The notes beneath the pieces were generated by a model that made no database searches, was not told the DNA's origin, and worked only from the letters and a program-made list of their open reading frames with translations. From Alcanivorax nanhaiticus (GTDB lineage: Bacteria; Pseudomonadota; Gammaproteobacteria; Pseudomonadales; Alcanivoracaceae), in contig NZ_ARXV01000006.1 in NCBI RefSeq assembly GCF_000756665.1, positions 1 to 64,000 on the forward strand: 64,000 nt of DNA, read 5' to 3'. A program made the translations under genes and the position numbers. The first letter of the stretch is position 1; the number at the start of each line of letters is the position of its first letter. Shown here one piece after another: positions 47,791 to 56,207 of this stretch.

Positions 47791-48489
47791 TCAGAAGTCT
47801 ACCAGCTGAGTGTGATAGAGAACCGGACCGGTGGGCTGCCCGGTAGGCGACCCCCCCTTGGGCTCAAGACTGATGGCAAGCGATCGGCTCTTCAGCAATT
47901 CTCGCGCCTGCTCGTTGCTCAGCTGAATACGTAGTTCGGCACCTTCCGTAGGTAACACCGTCAAGGAAACGGGCACGCCAGACTCTAACAGCAGCCACAG
48001 TTCAAAATCCTGCCCCGTATTGGTAGCCACCGATGGCAAGGCCTTCATGGTCAAGCTGTGATCCGCCGCGGACGCATTCATCACCCAGAGCGGCTGAGCC
48101 TGCTCCGACTGCACCACCGCTACCACCCCCTGTGTGGATTGCGATGGCAAAGGAGTCCAGATGAGTACAACCAGCAAAGCTGCCATGGCGAGCCCTGCAC
48201 TCCAGCGCCAGAACCACAGCCCCTGCCCCTGCCCTGCGGCGACATTGGATGCTTGCGGCTCCGGGAACAATCGTTGCTCTATCTGATCCCACAGCTGCGC
48301 AGGAGGTGTCGTTTTGGGTAAAGTGTTATTGAACGGTTCAAGCCTTCGCTCCCAGTACCACACCTGACGGCGCAAGCGCGGTGATTCCATCATCCAGTGC
48401 TCGAATCGCTTGCGTGCGGCACCCTGCAATGTCCCCACCACATATTCAGAAGCAAGCGCCTGGTTACGCTCAAAGTGATCAGGCTTCAT
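47791..48489 (-). CDS. Anti-sigma factor (RskA/ChrR-like)
   Basis: 232 residues from ATG 48489, which overlaps the sigma stop as ATGA. A cytoplasmic N-terminal domain (about 1-85, with an Arg-rich helix YWERRLEPF) resembles anti-sigma N-domains. One helix (about 98-117, GLAMAALLVVLIW) follows, then an RskA-like periplasmic domain (about 120-220, with DFELWLLLESGVPVSLTVL). It should bind the partner ECF factor until released. There is no Cys/His zinc motif, so redox sensing is not indicated. Confidence 0.8.
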   Translation of the reverse strand: MKPDHFERNQALASEYVVGTLQGAARKRFEHWMMESPRLRRQVWYWERRLEPFNNTLPKTTPPAQLWDQIEQRLFPEPQASNVAAGQGQGLWFWRWSAGLAMAALLVVLIWTPLPSQSTQGVVAVVQSEQAQPLWVMNASAADHSLTMKALPSVATNTGQDFELWLLLESGVPVSLTVLPTEGAELRIQLSNEQARELLKSRSLAISLEPKGGSPTGQPTGPVLYHTQLVDF

Positions 48490-49031
48490 GAACCGAGACA
48501 CCGTCTCAACACTGACAGGCCACGACGGACCAGACTCTTGGTCGTTCCCAAGGGCTGGCCCATGGCCAGGGCCAGCTCCTGGTGTGTGAACCCACGGTAG
48601 TAAGCCATCTCGATGGTAGCGCGATAGCGCTCATCAAGATCCTTGAGACAATCACTCAGGCGCTGACGCTCAGACTGGGCGTCTGCCATTTGCATAGGGC
48701 CCGGCGCGTCGCTCTCCTGGATGGACTCCACCTGCTGAAAATCCACGTGATGCCGTCTTCGCCTCAGGGCGTCGAGACAACGATAACGACCAATAGACAT
48801 CATCCAGGTGATCGGAGTACCACGGTCTGCATGGTATTCACCCGCGTGATGCCATACCTGAATGTAGGTTTCCTGCAACACGTCCTGAGCCTCATCGGTA
48901 TTGCGCAGCAAGTGCACGCACATGCCATAAACCGCTGCACTGGTTTGCTGATAAAGACTGGCGAACGATTGCCGGTCGCCCTGTGCGGACTTCGCCAGCA
49001 AAGTCACTAGCCGTTCATTGTCGCAATCCAT
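48486..49031 (-). CDS. ECF sigma factor (SigK-like)
   Basis: 181 residues. Region 2 has DEAQDVLQETYIQVWHHAGEY and GRYRCLDALRRRR. Region 4 has GFTHQELALAMGQPLGTTKS and VRRGLSVLRRCL. Domain order and partner resemble SigK/RskA pairs. ATG 49031; the predicted promoter (49087-49114) gives a leader of about 50 nt. It is co-transcribed with the anti-sigma gene. Confidence 0.88.
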   Translation of the reverse strand: MDCDNERLVTLLAKSAQGDRQSFASLYQQTSAAVYGMCVHLLRNTDEAQDVLQETYIQVWHHAGEYHADRGTPITWMMSIGRYRCLDALRRRRHHVDFQQVESIQESDAPGPMQMADAQSERQRLSDCLKDLDERYRATIEMAYYRGFTHQELALAMGQPLGTTKSLVRRGLSVLRRCLGS

Positions 49032-49086
49032 AACCGGGGCCTGAGTTGGTGTGAACAGACCCAGTCATGACAGCAAAGATGTTAGT

Positions 49087-49114
49087 AGTACGTGAATTTC
49101 GACGGATTGGATGC
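49087..49114 (-). promoter_or_regulatory. Putative ECF promoter of the sigma/anti-sigma operon
   Basis: Minus strand: -35-like GCATCC (49109-49114), 16-nt spacer, -10-like CGTACT (49087-49092). It faces the matching promoter of the DUF4331 gene, with 22 nt between the two -35 words. Confidence 0.6.
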
Positions 49115-49136
49115 ATAAAAAAACAAAATATTTTCT

Positions 49137-49164
49137 GCATCCGTAACGCCGTGTCGGGCGTAAC
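49137..49164 (+). promoter_or_regulatory. Putative ECF promoter of the DUF4331 operon
   Basis: -35-like GCATCC (49137-49142), exactly 16 nt, -10-like CGTAAC (49159-49164). Same -35 and spacer as the opposing promoter. The transcript would start near 49171, 27 nt before the ATG. Confidence 0.6.
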
Positions 49165-49197
49165 TCCCTTCACAACGAATACAAAGGGAGATCCACC

Positions 49198-50712
49198 ATG
49201 CAATGCCGCAGTCTTCTCATACCCGCTGCCTCTACCTTGGCCATGGTGCTGGCGAGCACCAGCGCCATGGCATCCAGTCATCGGGAAGCGCCTTTCATTA
49301 CCGGTATGCCCAAAGTTGATGGCACCGATTTCTACATGTTCAACAGCTACGAAGCTGATCGCGAGGGTTACGTCACCCTGATCGCCAATTATCTGCCGCT
49401 GCAGGATGCCTATGGCGGCCCCAACTACTTCTCTCTGGACGACGAGGCCATCTACGAGATTCACATCGACAACACCGGCAATGCCCAGGAAGACATTACC
49501 TTCCAATTCCAGTTCAACACCGAACGCAAAAATCTGGCAGTCGATGTTGGAGGCACCAGCGTACCCGTTCCCCTGATCAATATTGGCCAGATTACCGCAG
49601 GTGACAATAGCGCCCAGAACGTGCTCGAAACCTATACAGTTAAGATGATTACTGGCGATCGTCGCACCGGCACAGTACAAAATCTCACCGATGCCGGCAG
49701 CGGTAGTGAGACATTCGACAAGCCCCTGGACAACATCGGCACCAAATCGCTGCCGGACTATGCCACCTATGCCGACAGCTTTATCCACGAGGTTGCCATC
49801 CCGGACTGCCCCATGCCGGGCAAAGTATTTGCGGGTCAACGACAGGAAGGCTTTGTTGTGAACCTCGGGGAAGTATTTGATCTGGTTGCGCTCAATCCAC
49901 TCGGCGACCGCGATTCCCGTAGTAATACCATTGGCGACAAGAACGTCACCAGTCTGGCGTTGGAAGTCCCTGCGTCCTGTCTGACCGGTGAAAACAGCGT
50001 TATTGGCGGCTGGACCACCGCAAGTGTACGTCAGGCCACCGTCATTAACCCTTCCCCGAAAGGCACAGACACTACCGCCAGCGCCAATGCCAAAGGGCCG
50101 GCCGTGAAAGGAGGCGCCTATACACAGGTGTCACGCCTCGGTAATCCGCTGGTCAATGAGGTCATTATCGGCCTGCAAGACAAGGACCGTTTCAATGCCA
50201 GTGAACCGAAAGATGACGGTCAGTTTGCCACCTATGTGACCAATCCGACGCTGCCTGCACTGGTAGAGATCCTGTTTGGTGTCACTGCTCCGGAGACACC
50301 ACGTAACGATCTGGTCACGGTCTTCCTGACGGGTGTACCCGGCGTTACCCAGCTGCCCATGGTAACGGCCAGTGAAATACTGCGCCTCAACACTGCCATC
50401 CCGGCAACTGCAGCAGGTTCCCAGGTGGATTTGGGCGTAGCAGGTGGAGATTTTGCCGGTTTCCCCAATGGTCGCCGGCCAATTGATGATGTAGTCGATA
50501 TTGCACTCACCGCTGCCGAAGGGTTCCTGTGTGGTGGTGACGTTAATGGCGCAGATCCGGGCGGCGAGATCGGTAGCTGTGGCACACAAAATAGCCAAGT
50601 AAATGGTGGCGCTATTGTGAATGACGGAGCGCTTCCGGACCCGAATGCCTATCTCACCACTTTCCCCTACCTGAACACCCCGCTGCCGGGTGCCAACAAC
50701 GTGGCCATGTAA
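49198..50712 (+). CDS. DUF4331 secreted protein
   Basis: 504 residues. Signal peptide (PAASTLAMVLASTSAMA), then the DUF4331 start SHREAPFITGMPKVDGTDFY and beta-rich sequence. Two Cys near the C-terminal end (FLCGGDVNG, GEIGSCG) could form a disulfide. DUF4331 proteins are exported and of unknown function. It is first of four genes likely controlled by the divergent ECF factor. ATG with AAAGGGAG site. Confidence 0.9.
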   Translation: MQCRSLLIPAASTLAMVLASTSAMASSHREAPFITGMPKVDGTDFYMFNSYEADREGYVTLIANYLPLQDAYGGPNYFSLDDEAIYEIHIDNTGNAQEDITFQFQFNTERKNLAVDVGGTSVPVPLINIGQITAGDNSAQNVLETYTVKMITGDRRTGTVQNLTDAGSGSETFDKPLDNIGTKSLPDYATYADSFIHEVAIPDCPMPGKVFAGQRQEGFVVNLGEVFDLVALNPLGDRDSRSNTIGDKNVTSLALEVPASCLTGENSVIGGWTTASVRQATVINPSPKGTDTTASANAKGPAVKGGAYTQVSRLGNPLVNEVIIGLQDKDRFNASEPKDDGQFATYVTNPTLPALVEILFGVTAPETPRNDLVTVFLTGVPGVTQLPMVTASEILRLNTAIPATAAGSQVDLGVAGGDFAGFPNGRRPIDDVVDIALTAAEGFLCGGDVNGADPGGEIGSCGTQNSQVNGGAIVNDGALPDPNAYLTTFPYLNTPLPGANNVAM

Positions 50713-50724
50713 CAGGAGGACATC

Positions 50725-50973
50725 ATGCGTTTTTTTACCATGACCACCGTACTGCTTTCTGCAATGGCGCTGAGCGCCTGCGGCGGTGACGACAATAATG
50801 ACCGACCGCCACCGCAAGCGAATGCTGCCATCAACTACACGGCGTTCGTCAAGGTGCAGTTGGCCAATACACGAGATGACCGCGACCCGGTCAACATCAA
50901 CAACCTGCGGCTTGTGGACCGCGACCAGAACAACCCGGAGGCCTACAACAGTGTTCTGGACTCTCCAAACTAA
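50725..50973 (+). CDS. Small lipoprotein
   Basis: 82 residues. Signal with lipobox ALSACGG, then a short acidic mature region rich in Asp/Asn (GGDDNNDRPPP and DDRDPVNINNLRLVD). No family recognised. ATG with AGGAGG; 12 nt after the DUF4331 stop. A terminator follows shortly. Confidence 0.75.
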   Translation: MRFFTMTTVLLSAMALSACGGDDNNDRPPPQANAAINYTAFVKVQLANTRDDRDPVNINNLRLVDRDQNNPEAYNSVLDSPN

Positions 50974-50991
50974 AAAATGGAATCGGGGGGC

Positions 50992-51025
50992 GTGCCATCA
51001 CCACAGAGTGATGGCACCTTTTTTT
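50992..51025 (+). terminator. Terminator whose stem contains the next start codon
   Basis: GTGCCATCAC pairs with GTGATGGCAC (ten perfect pairs, loop CACAGA), then seven T after one C. The right arm holds ATG 51011 of the TPR gene, and the T-run codes for its Phe-Phe. Read-through is needed for TPR and HupE expression unless another promoter exists. Confidence 0.85.
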
Positions 51026-52144
51026 GTCGTCCTGTTCAGCCTGATTGCCGGGCAGAACTGGGCGGCCCCCTACACCCCATCTTCCAACGACCAGGTTCTG
51101 GCTCGACTATCTCCGGCCGAACAAGCGCTGCAGCAATCTTCACCGATGAAAAACCAGGCCAACGCCACAGCGCAGGCACGACAACTGATTGATGAAGCTC
51201 GACTCAGGGAGGACTCCCGCTTTCTGGGTTATGCCCAAGCCACATTAAAGCCGTTCCTGACGCCCACCAACGCTGCCGCTACGCAACTGCTGATGGCAGA
51301 AATCGAACAATACCAGCACCATTTTTCCTTGGCCCGAAGCCGACTGAATCGCTTGCTTGAACAACGCCCGGATGAGGGCCAGGCCTGGCTGATGCTTGCC
51401 AACCTGGATCGCGTGCAAGGCCACTTCGCCTCTTCTCGACAAGCCTGTCAGCAAGCCGCAACCTCTCTCCCTGCCACCAGTGTCATCCTCTGCCTTAGTG
51501 GAATCCAGGCAATGACCGGCAACCTGGACAAGGCCGAGCAGACACTGACCCGGCTGGCCAACAGTGAGCAGCTTTCAATGACAGATGAGGAACGCCAGTG
51601 GCTATACACCCTGCTCACTGAAATCGCCGTGCAACAAGGGAAGAACGCCTTGGCACTTACCCATGTTCAACAGGCCTTGCAGATAGCTCCGCAATCGCCC
51701 TACCTGCGTTATTTGCAGAGCGACATCTGGCTTATGCAAGGTGCCAACGCCAAGGTGATTGCCGACCTGCTGGACTGGCAGGACAGGGATAACGCCCTGC
51801 TACGCCTGGCCATTGCCGCCAAGCGAAGCCAGCATTCTGAAGCTTCAAACTGGCGCAATGCCTATCAGCAACGCATCGACATGGCCCAACAATCACAAAG
51901 ACCCATTCATCATCGTGAACACGCCCGTTTTTTACTGTCGGTAACGGAACAGGCTGACGAGGCACTTGAGGCGGCCAGAGCTAACTGGGAAACACAAAGG
52001 GAGCTCAGCGATCTGCGCATCCTGCTGGCCAGTGCGGCACTGAGCGAAAATGAAAAATCACTGGATGATGCCTACCGATTTATTCAACGTCACAACATCA
52101 ACGACGCGCCTTCTCAACACTGGAACGAGAGGGCAACCCGATGA
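51011..52144 (+). CDS. Exported TPR protein
   Basis: 377 residues from ATG 51011. Signal peptide (MAPFFVVLFSLIAGQNWA), then TPR-like helices (about 70-260, for example GQAWLMLANLDRVQGHFASSR). Cys occurs only rarely. It overlaps the HupE gene by 4 nt (ATGA). A longer frame from 50786 reads antisense-like into the lipoprotein gene and is not favoured. Its start codon lies inside a terminator hairpin. Confidence 0.75.
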   Translation: MAPFFVVLFSLIAGQNWAAPYTPSSNDQVLARLSPAEQALQQSSPMKNQANATAQARQLIDEARLREDSRFLGYAQATLKPFLTPTNAAATQLLMAEIEQYQHHFSLARSRLNRLLEQRPDEGQAWLMLANLDRVQGHFASSRQACQQAATSLPATSVILCLSGIQAMTGNLDKAEQTLTRLANSEQLSMTDEERQWLYTLLTEIAVQQGKNALALTHVQQALQIAPQSPYLRYLQSDIWLMQGANAKVIADLLDWQDRDNALLRLAIAAKRSQHSEASNWRNAYQQRIDMAQQSQRPIHHREHARFLLSVTEQADEALEAARANWETQRELSDLRILLASAALSENEKSLDDAYRFIQRHNINDAPSQHWNERATR

Positions 52145-53259
52145 AAGCGATATTATCCCTGATTCTTGCCCTGATCACGGTGCAGGCCCTGGCGCATAAA
52201 CCCAGTGACAGTTACCTGCAACTCGACGCTCGCTCCGACAGCAAACAAATTTCCGGACGTTGGGACATTGCCCTGAGAGATCTGAACCTGCTGATTCCGC
52301 TCGATGAGAATCGCGATGCGGTGATCACCTGGGGGGAGTTGCAACGTATGCAGGGCAGTTTGGGCAAAGAGATATTGCCCGCACTCAGTCTGACGGCCTT
52401 GCAAGACGACATACGTTATCCGTGCCCATTAACCCTGACCCGTTTGCAGGCTATTGATCATGTGGATGGCACCTATGCGGCCCTGCACTTACAAGGCCAA
52501 TGCAGCGCCCCTCCCCAACAGCTGGAAGTCGATTACCAGCTCCTGTTTGAGCGCGATCCGGATCATCATGGCCTTTTACGTCTGGACCAGGATGGCACCC
52601 AACTTACCGCCACCTTTAGCAACCAGCAACGCCGCCAACAGTTCAACGCAGAACACACCCCCCTCTGGCCGGCCTTCCAGGGTTTTGTTTATCAGGGGAT
52701 CCATCACATCCTGATTGGCTATGATCACATTCTGTTTCTGCTGACCCTGTTGTTCCCCGCGGTACTGGTCTGGCAAAGAGGTGGTTGGCAACCGGCTGCC
52801 AACATGGGCAGCGCGCTGACTCAAACCCTGGCCATCGTGACGGCCTTCACGCTGACGCATTCACTCACGCTGGGGCTTGCCACTCTGGGTATCATCTCAC
52901 TGCCTTCATGGCTGGTGGAGTCTGCCATTGCCGCCACCGTTGCCATTGGCGCCGTAGCAAACCTGCTGCCCCGTTACTTCCCCAAACGATGGGTAATGGC
53001 GTTTGTCTTTGGCCTGATCCACGGCATGGGCTTCGCCTCGGTTCTTGCGGACCTGGGATTGACCGACAGCGGCATCTTCCTGCCACTGCTGGGCTTTAAT
53101 CTCGGTGTAGAGCTGGGTCAGGTTGCCATTGTTCTGGTATTTGTTCCCTTGGCGTATCTGATGCGGCAAACGCATTTTTATCAACGCATTTTTGTGCCAG
53201 TGGGGTCACTTTCGATCATGCTGCTTGCCGGGGTTTGGCTGGTGGAAAGGCTCAGCTGA
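52141..53259 (+). CDS. HupE/UreJ-family membrane protein with EF-hand-like loop
   Basis: 372 residues. Signal peptide, then an exported N-domain with an EF-hand loop at residues 55-66 (DENRDAVITWGE: D, N, D, T, E at the calcium-ligand positions). Six or so helices follow from about 185 (HHILIGYDHILFLLTLLF). The helices contain HupE/UreJ-type His/Asp positions (HHILIGYDH, LTHSLTLGLA, GLIHGMGFAS), typical of nickel/cobalt-type permeases. What it moves here is unknown. Confidence 0.88.
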   Translation: MKAILSLILALITVQALAHKPSDSYLQLDARSDSKQISGRWDIALRDLNLLIPLDENRDAVITWGELQRMQGSLGKEILPALSLTALQDDIRYPCPLTLTRLQAIDHVDGTYAALHLQGQCSAPPQQLEVDYQLLFERDPDHHGLLRLDQDGTQLTATFSNQQRRQQFNAEHTPLWPAFQGFVYQGIHHILIGYDHILFLLTLLFPAVLVWQRGGWQPAANMGSALTQTLAIVTAFTLTHSLTLGLATLGIISLPSWLVESAIAATVAIGAVANLLPRYFPKRWVMAFVFGLIHGMGFASVLADLGLTDSGIFLPLLGFNLGVELGQVAIVLVFVPLAYLMRQTHFYQRIFVPVGSLSIMLLAGVWLVERLS

Positions 53260-53299
53260 TGACTTTTCTCCAGCCAGGCTCCGTGCTAACGGGTACATT

Positions 53300-53406
53300 G
53301 CGAGTTGCGAGTTGCGAGTTGCGAAGAGCAAAACCCACGCAAACCGAAAGACAAAGATTTTTCTTTTCGCTTTTGATTTTCGCAACTCGAAACTCGTTAC
53401 TCGCTA
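53300..53406. repeat. Heptamer-bracketed element (family A, copy 4; minimal form)
   Basis: Left units CGAGTTG three times then CGAAGAGCAAAAC. The right arm inverted has CGAGTAA, CGAGTTT, CGAGTTG then CGAAAATCAAAAG. Only about 50 nt separate the arms, and these too are partly complementary. Its flanking inner words match copy 1 at 18998 and 19681. Confidence 0.9.
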
Positions 53407-53418
53407 CCCCCTGCAGAC

Positions 53419-53453
53419 AAAAAAGCCGCCCCGGTTTCCCGGAGCGGCTTTTT
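53419..53453. terminator. Bidirectional terminator
   Basis: GCCGC-C-CCGG pairs with CCGG-A-GCGGC (one mismatch), flanked by A-run and T-run on the two sides. It serves HupE from the left and the thiolase from the right. Confidence 0.85.
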
Positions 53454-53523
53454 ATCAGGCTGAAAGTCGCGGCGCGGAGACGGCAGGCACCAACCTCACA
53501 CGCGTTTAAACTTTCAACTGACG

Positions 53524-54693
53524 TTACAGCACTTCAATGATCGTCGCGTTAGCCGTTCCAAGGCCTTCACAGATTGCCAGCAAGCCATACTTGCCACCAC
53601 GACGCTTCAGTTCGTAGATCAGGGTACCCATCAGTTTGGTGCCAGTTCCACCCAGCGGGTGACCCAGCGCCTGAGCGCCGCCGTTCACGTTCAGTTTGTC
53701 GTAATCCGCGCCCACCGCTTTCATCCAGGCCAGCGGTACAGAGCCAAACGCTTCGTTCACTTCATACAGATCGATATCGCCAATGGTCATGCCCGCTGCG
53801 GCCAGCACTTTTTCGGTAGCAGGGATCGGGCCTTCCAGCACCATGGTCGGGTCAGAGCCCACAACGGACATGGCATGAATGCGGGCCAGCGGCGTCAGTC
53901 CCAATGCTTTAAGGGCCTTCTCACTCACCACCATCAGGGCAGAAGCGCCATCGGTAATCTGGCTGGCGTTGGCCGCGCTGATATAGCCCCCCTCCACCAG
54001 CGGGTTGAGTGACTTGATAGCCGCCAGATCCGCTTCCCAACGAATCCCTTCATCCACCACATGCTCTTCCTGGGAACCATCTTCCAGCGTCACGGTGACA
54101 GGAATAATTTCTTCCTTGAAACGGCCCGCTTCTGTAGCGGCAGCACCACGTTTGTGGGAATCGTAAGCAAACTGATCCAGCTCTTCCTTGCTGACGCCAT
54201 ATTTTTCAGCCATGCGCTCGGCACCATTGAACTGGCTGAAATGTTCGCCAGGGTAACGTTTGCTGATTTCCACACCATCAAACGGAGAGCCCATTTCCTT
54301 CACCGCCACCGCTGGAGAGCCAATCGGCACCTGACTCATGGATTCCACACCACCTGCGATAATCACATCCTGGGTGCCGCTCATCACCGCCTGGGCAGCA
54401 AAATGGATGGCTTGCTGGGAGGAACCACACTGACGATCAATGGATACGCCCGGCACGGATTCCGGCAGACAGGAGCTAAGAATGGAAGTGCGCGCCACGT
54501 TAAAAGTCTGTGGACCAATCTGGCTGACACAGCCGAAGATCACGTCATCCACTTTCTCGGCCGGCACCCCGGTACGCTCGATCAGGGCATCGATCACCTT
54601 GCCGCCCATATCCGCTGGATGGGTCTTGCTCAAACGACCGTTTTTCTTGCCACCTGCGGTACGTACCGCCGCTACGATATATGCTTCTGCCAC
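53524..54693 (-). CDS. Acetyl-CoA C-acyltransferase (thiolase)
   Basis: 389 residues from GTG 54693, with GAGGAGG just upstream. The nucleophile Cys lies near residue 90 in SIDRQCGSSQQAIHFAAQ. The second half has GGAQALGHPLGGTGTKLMG with its His, and CEGLGTANA carries the other Cys. It removes or adds acetyl units in fatty acid oxidation or synthesis. No fadB-like partner is nearby. Length is typical for the family. Confidence 0.92.
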   Translation of the reverse strand: MAEAYIVAAVRTAGGKKNGRLSKTHPADMGGKVIDALIERTGVPAEKVDDVIFGCVSQIGPQTFNVARTSILSSCLPESVPGVSIDRQCGSSQQAIHFAAQAVMSGTQDVIIAGGVESMSQVPIGSPAVAVKEMGSPFDGVEISKRYPGEHFSQFNGAERMAEKYGVSKEELDQFAYDSHKRGAAATEAGRFKEEIIPVTVTLEDGSQEEHVVDEGIRWEADLAAIKSLNPLVEGGYISAANASQITDGASALMVVSEKALKALGLTPLARIHAMSVVGSDPTMVLEGPIPATEKVLAAAGMTIGDIDLYEVNEAFGSVPLAWMKAVGADYDKLNVNGGAQALGHPLGGTGTKLMGTLIYELKRRGGKYGLLAICEGLGTANATIIEVL

Positions 54694-55079
54694 CAGGGCC
54701 TCCTCAATCTTCTGACTGATTACCACGGGAAATATGACTTGCAGGCTACGACGGGCATGACGGCTACTCAATGACGCTTTCGCACCGCCAGATGCGAATC
54801 CGGTCAGGCCGCTCGACCATCTACCCCACACCCAGCCCGACGTAAAATTCTTAAAGTTCGAAAAAATTGATTAAAACCCGGTAAATTCCGCGCTGTTTCA
54901 TCGATCGGTTAGCCCTCACCCTTGTCACAACCTAGCAGCACATGACTTGGTGCCCACCGGGCACAACGCTGGCAGCACAACAACACGCTTTCATAACAAT
55001 CGCCCAGCCTCAGACTTTCACTCACGGCTCCGCAAGGGGTGCAGGCAGCCGTGGCAGCACAGACGGGTGATACATCTCC
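54694..55079. other. Divergent intergenic region
   Basis: 386 nt between thiolase and LpxR starts. An AT-rich block at about 54840-54895 should hold the thiolase promoter. There is no clear repeat and no confident operator. Confidence 0.45.
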
Positions 55080-56207
55080 ATGAGAACGCAAACTCGGAAA
55101 CACCGATCGGCCTTGCTACTGATCAGCACATTGCTTGTTGCCGCCGTGGCACAAGGGGATGGCAGCCCCCCCATTCAACTGGCTCGCGCCAGCGACCCCG
55201 TCGATGCCCGGGAGGCGCTACGCCCCACTTTCGATACCACCAGGCAGGAGCCCGCCACGGGCAGCTGGTCCTTTACCCTGGATAACGATGCCCTGGTGCC
55301 AGTCAATCGCGATCAGGACTACACCTACGGCCTGAGCGTGGCCGCCACGGGAACCCGCGCAAGGGATTTTCTGCTATCGCTGGATACCCCACTGAGCTGG
55401 ATTGACCGCGCCCTTGGCGTAGACGGCATAGGTTCCAGCTCGGTGCATGGGCACGGTTTCGAAGCTGGCCTGTTTGGCTTTACTCCCGAGGACAAGAGCG
55501 CCTCTGAGCCGCTTTACGATGACCGCCCTTACGCCAGCCTGCTGTATGCCTCCAGCAGCCGGGTTCAAGTGAACCCGCACAATCGCGTTGCATGGCATAG
55601 CACACTCACCGTCGGAGTTCTGGGCCTTGATCTGGCTGGAGATCTGCAAAACGGTTTTCACCAGATGATCGGCAGCAACCGGGCCGAGGGGTGGGAGCAC
55701 CAGATCAGCCAGGGCGGAGAACCGACTGCCCGCTATTCTGTGGCTCGGCAGAAGACCCTGGCCATTTCCTCGGACAACCTGGAAGTAAAGAGCACCGTGG
55801 AGGGGTCATTGGGCTATATCACAGAAGCCCGCTGGAGCCTGAGCTTCCGGGCCGGCCAGCTGGGTACGCCATGGTGGCAAAGCACACCGGAGCTGACCCG
55901 TTATGGTGAACGCAATAATGCCCAGCCACTCAGAGATCGCAGTGAGCACTACCTGTTCGGTGGAATTTCCCTGGTTGGGCGTGGCTACAATGCCTTCCTG
56001 CAAGGCCAGTTTCGGGACAGCGAAGTGACCTATGGTCAGGATGAAGTCAACCACGCCATTGCCGAAGCCTGGCTCGGTTATACCTGGGGCTTCGGCAACG
56101 GCTACCGGCTGAGTTATGTGCTACGAGGCCACACCTCGGAGTTGCGCGACGGCGATGGCGACCGGGATGTGCTATGGGGCGGACTGGTTTTCTCGCGCAG
56201 CTTCTGA
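55080..56207 (+). CDS. lpxR: LpxR-family lipid A deacylase
   Basis: 375 residues. Signal peptide (LLLISTLLVAAVAQG), then the family start LDNDALVPVNRDQDYTYG with the catalytic Asn-Asp pair, and DDRPYASLLYASS. It is an outer-membrane barrel ending in Phe (FSRSF). LpxR removes the 3'-acyloxyacyl chain of lipid A. Its stop abuts the stop of the convergent YCII gene with no base between. Confidence 0.85.
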   Translation: MRTQTRKHRSALLLISTLLVAAVAQGDGSPPIQLARASDPVDAREALRPTFDTTRQEPATGSWSFTLDNDALVPVNRDQDYTYGLSVAATGTRARDFLLSLDTPLSWIDRALGVDGIGSSSVHGHGFEAGLFGFTPEDKSASEPLYDDRPYASLLYASSSRVQVNPHNRVAWHSTLTVGVLGLDLAGDLQNGFHQMIGSNRAEGWEHQISQGGEPTARYSVARQKTLAISSDNLEVKSTVEGSLGYITEARWSLSFRAGQLGTPWWQSTPELTRYGERNNAQPLRDRSEHYLFGGISLVGRGYNAFLQGQFRDSEVTYGQDEVNHAIAEAWLGYTWGFGNGYRLSYVLRGHTSELRDGDGDRDVLWGGLVFSRSF

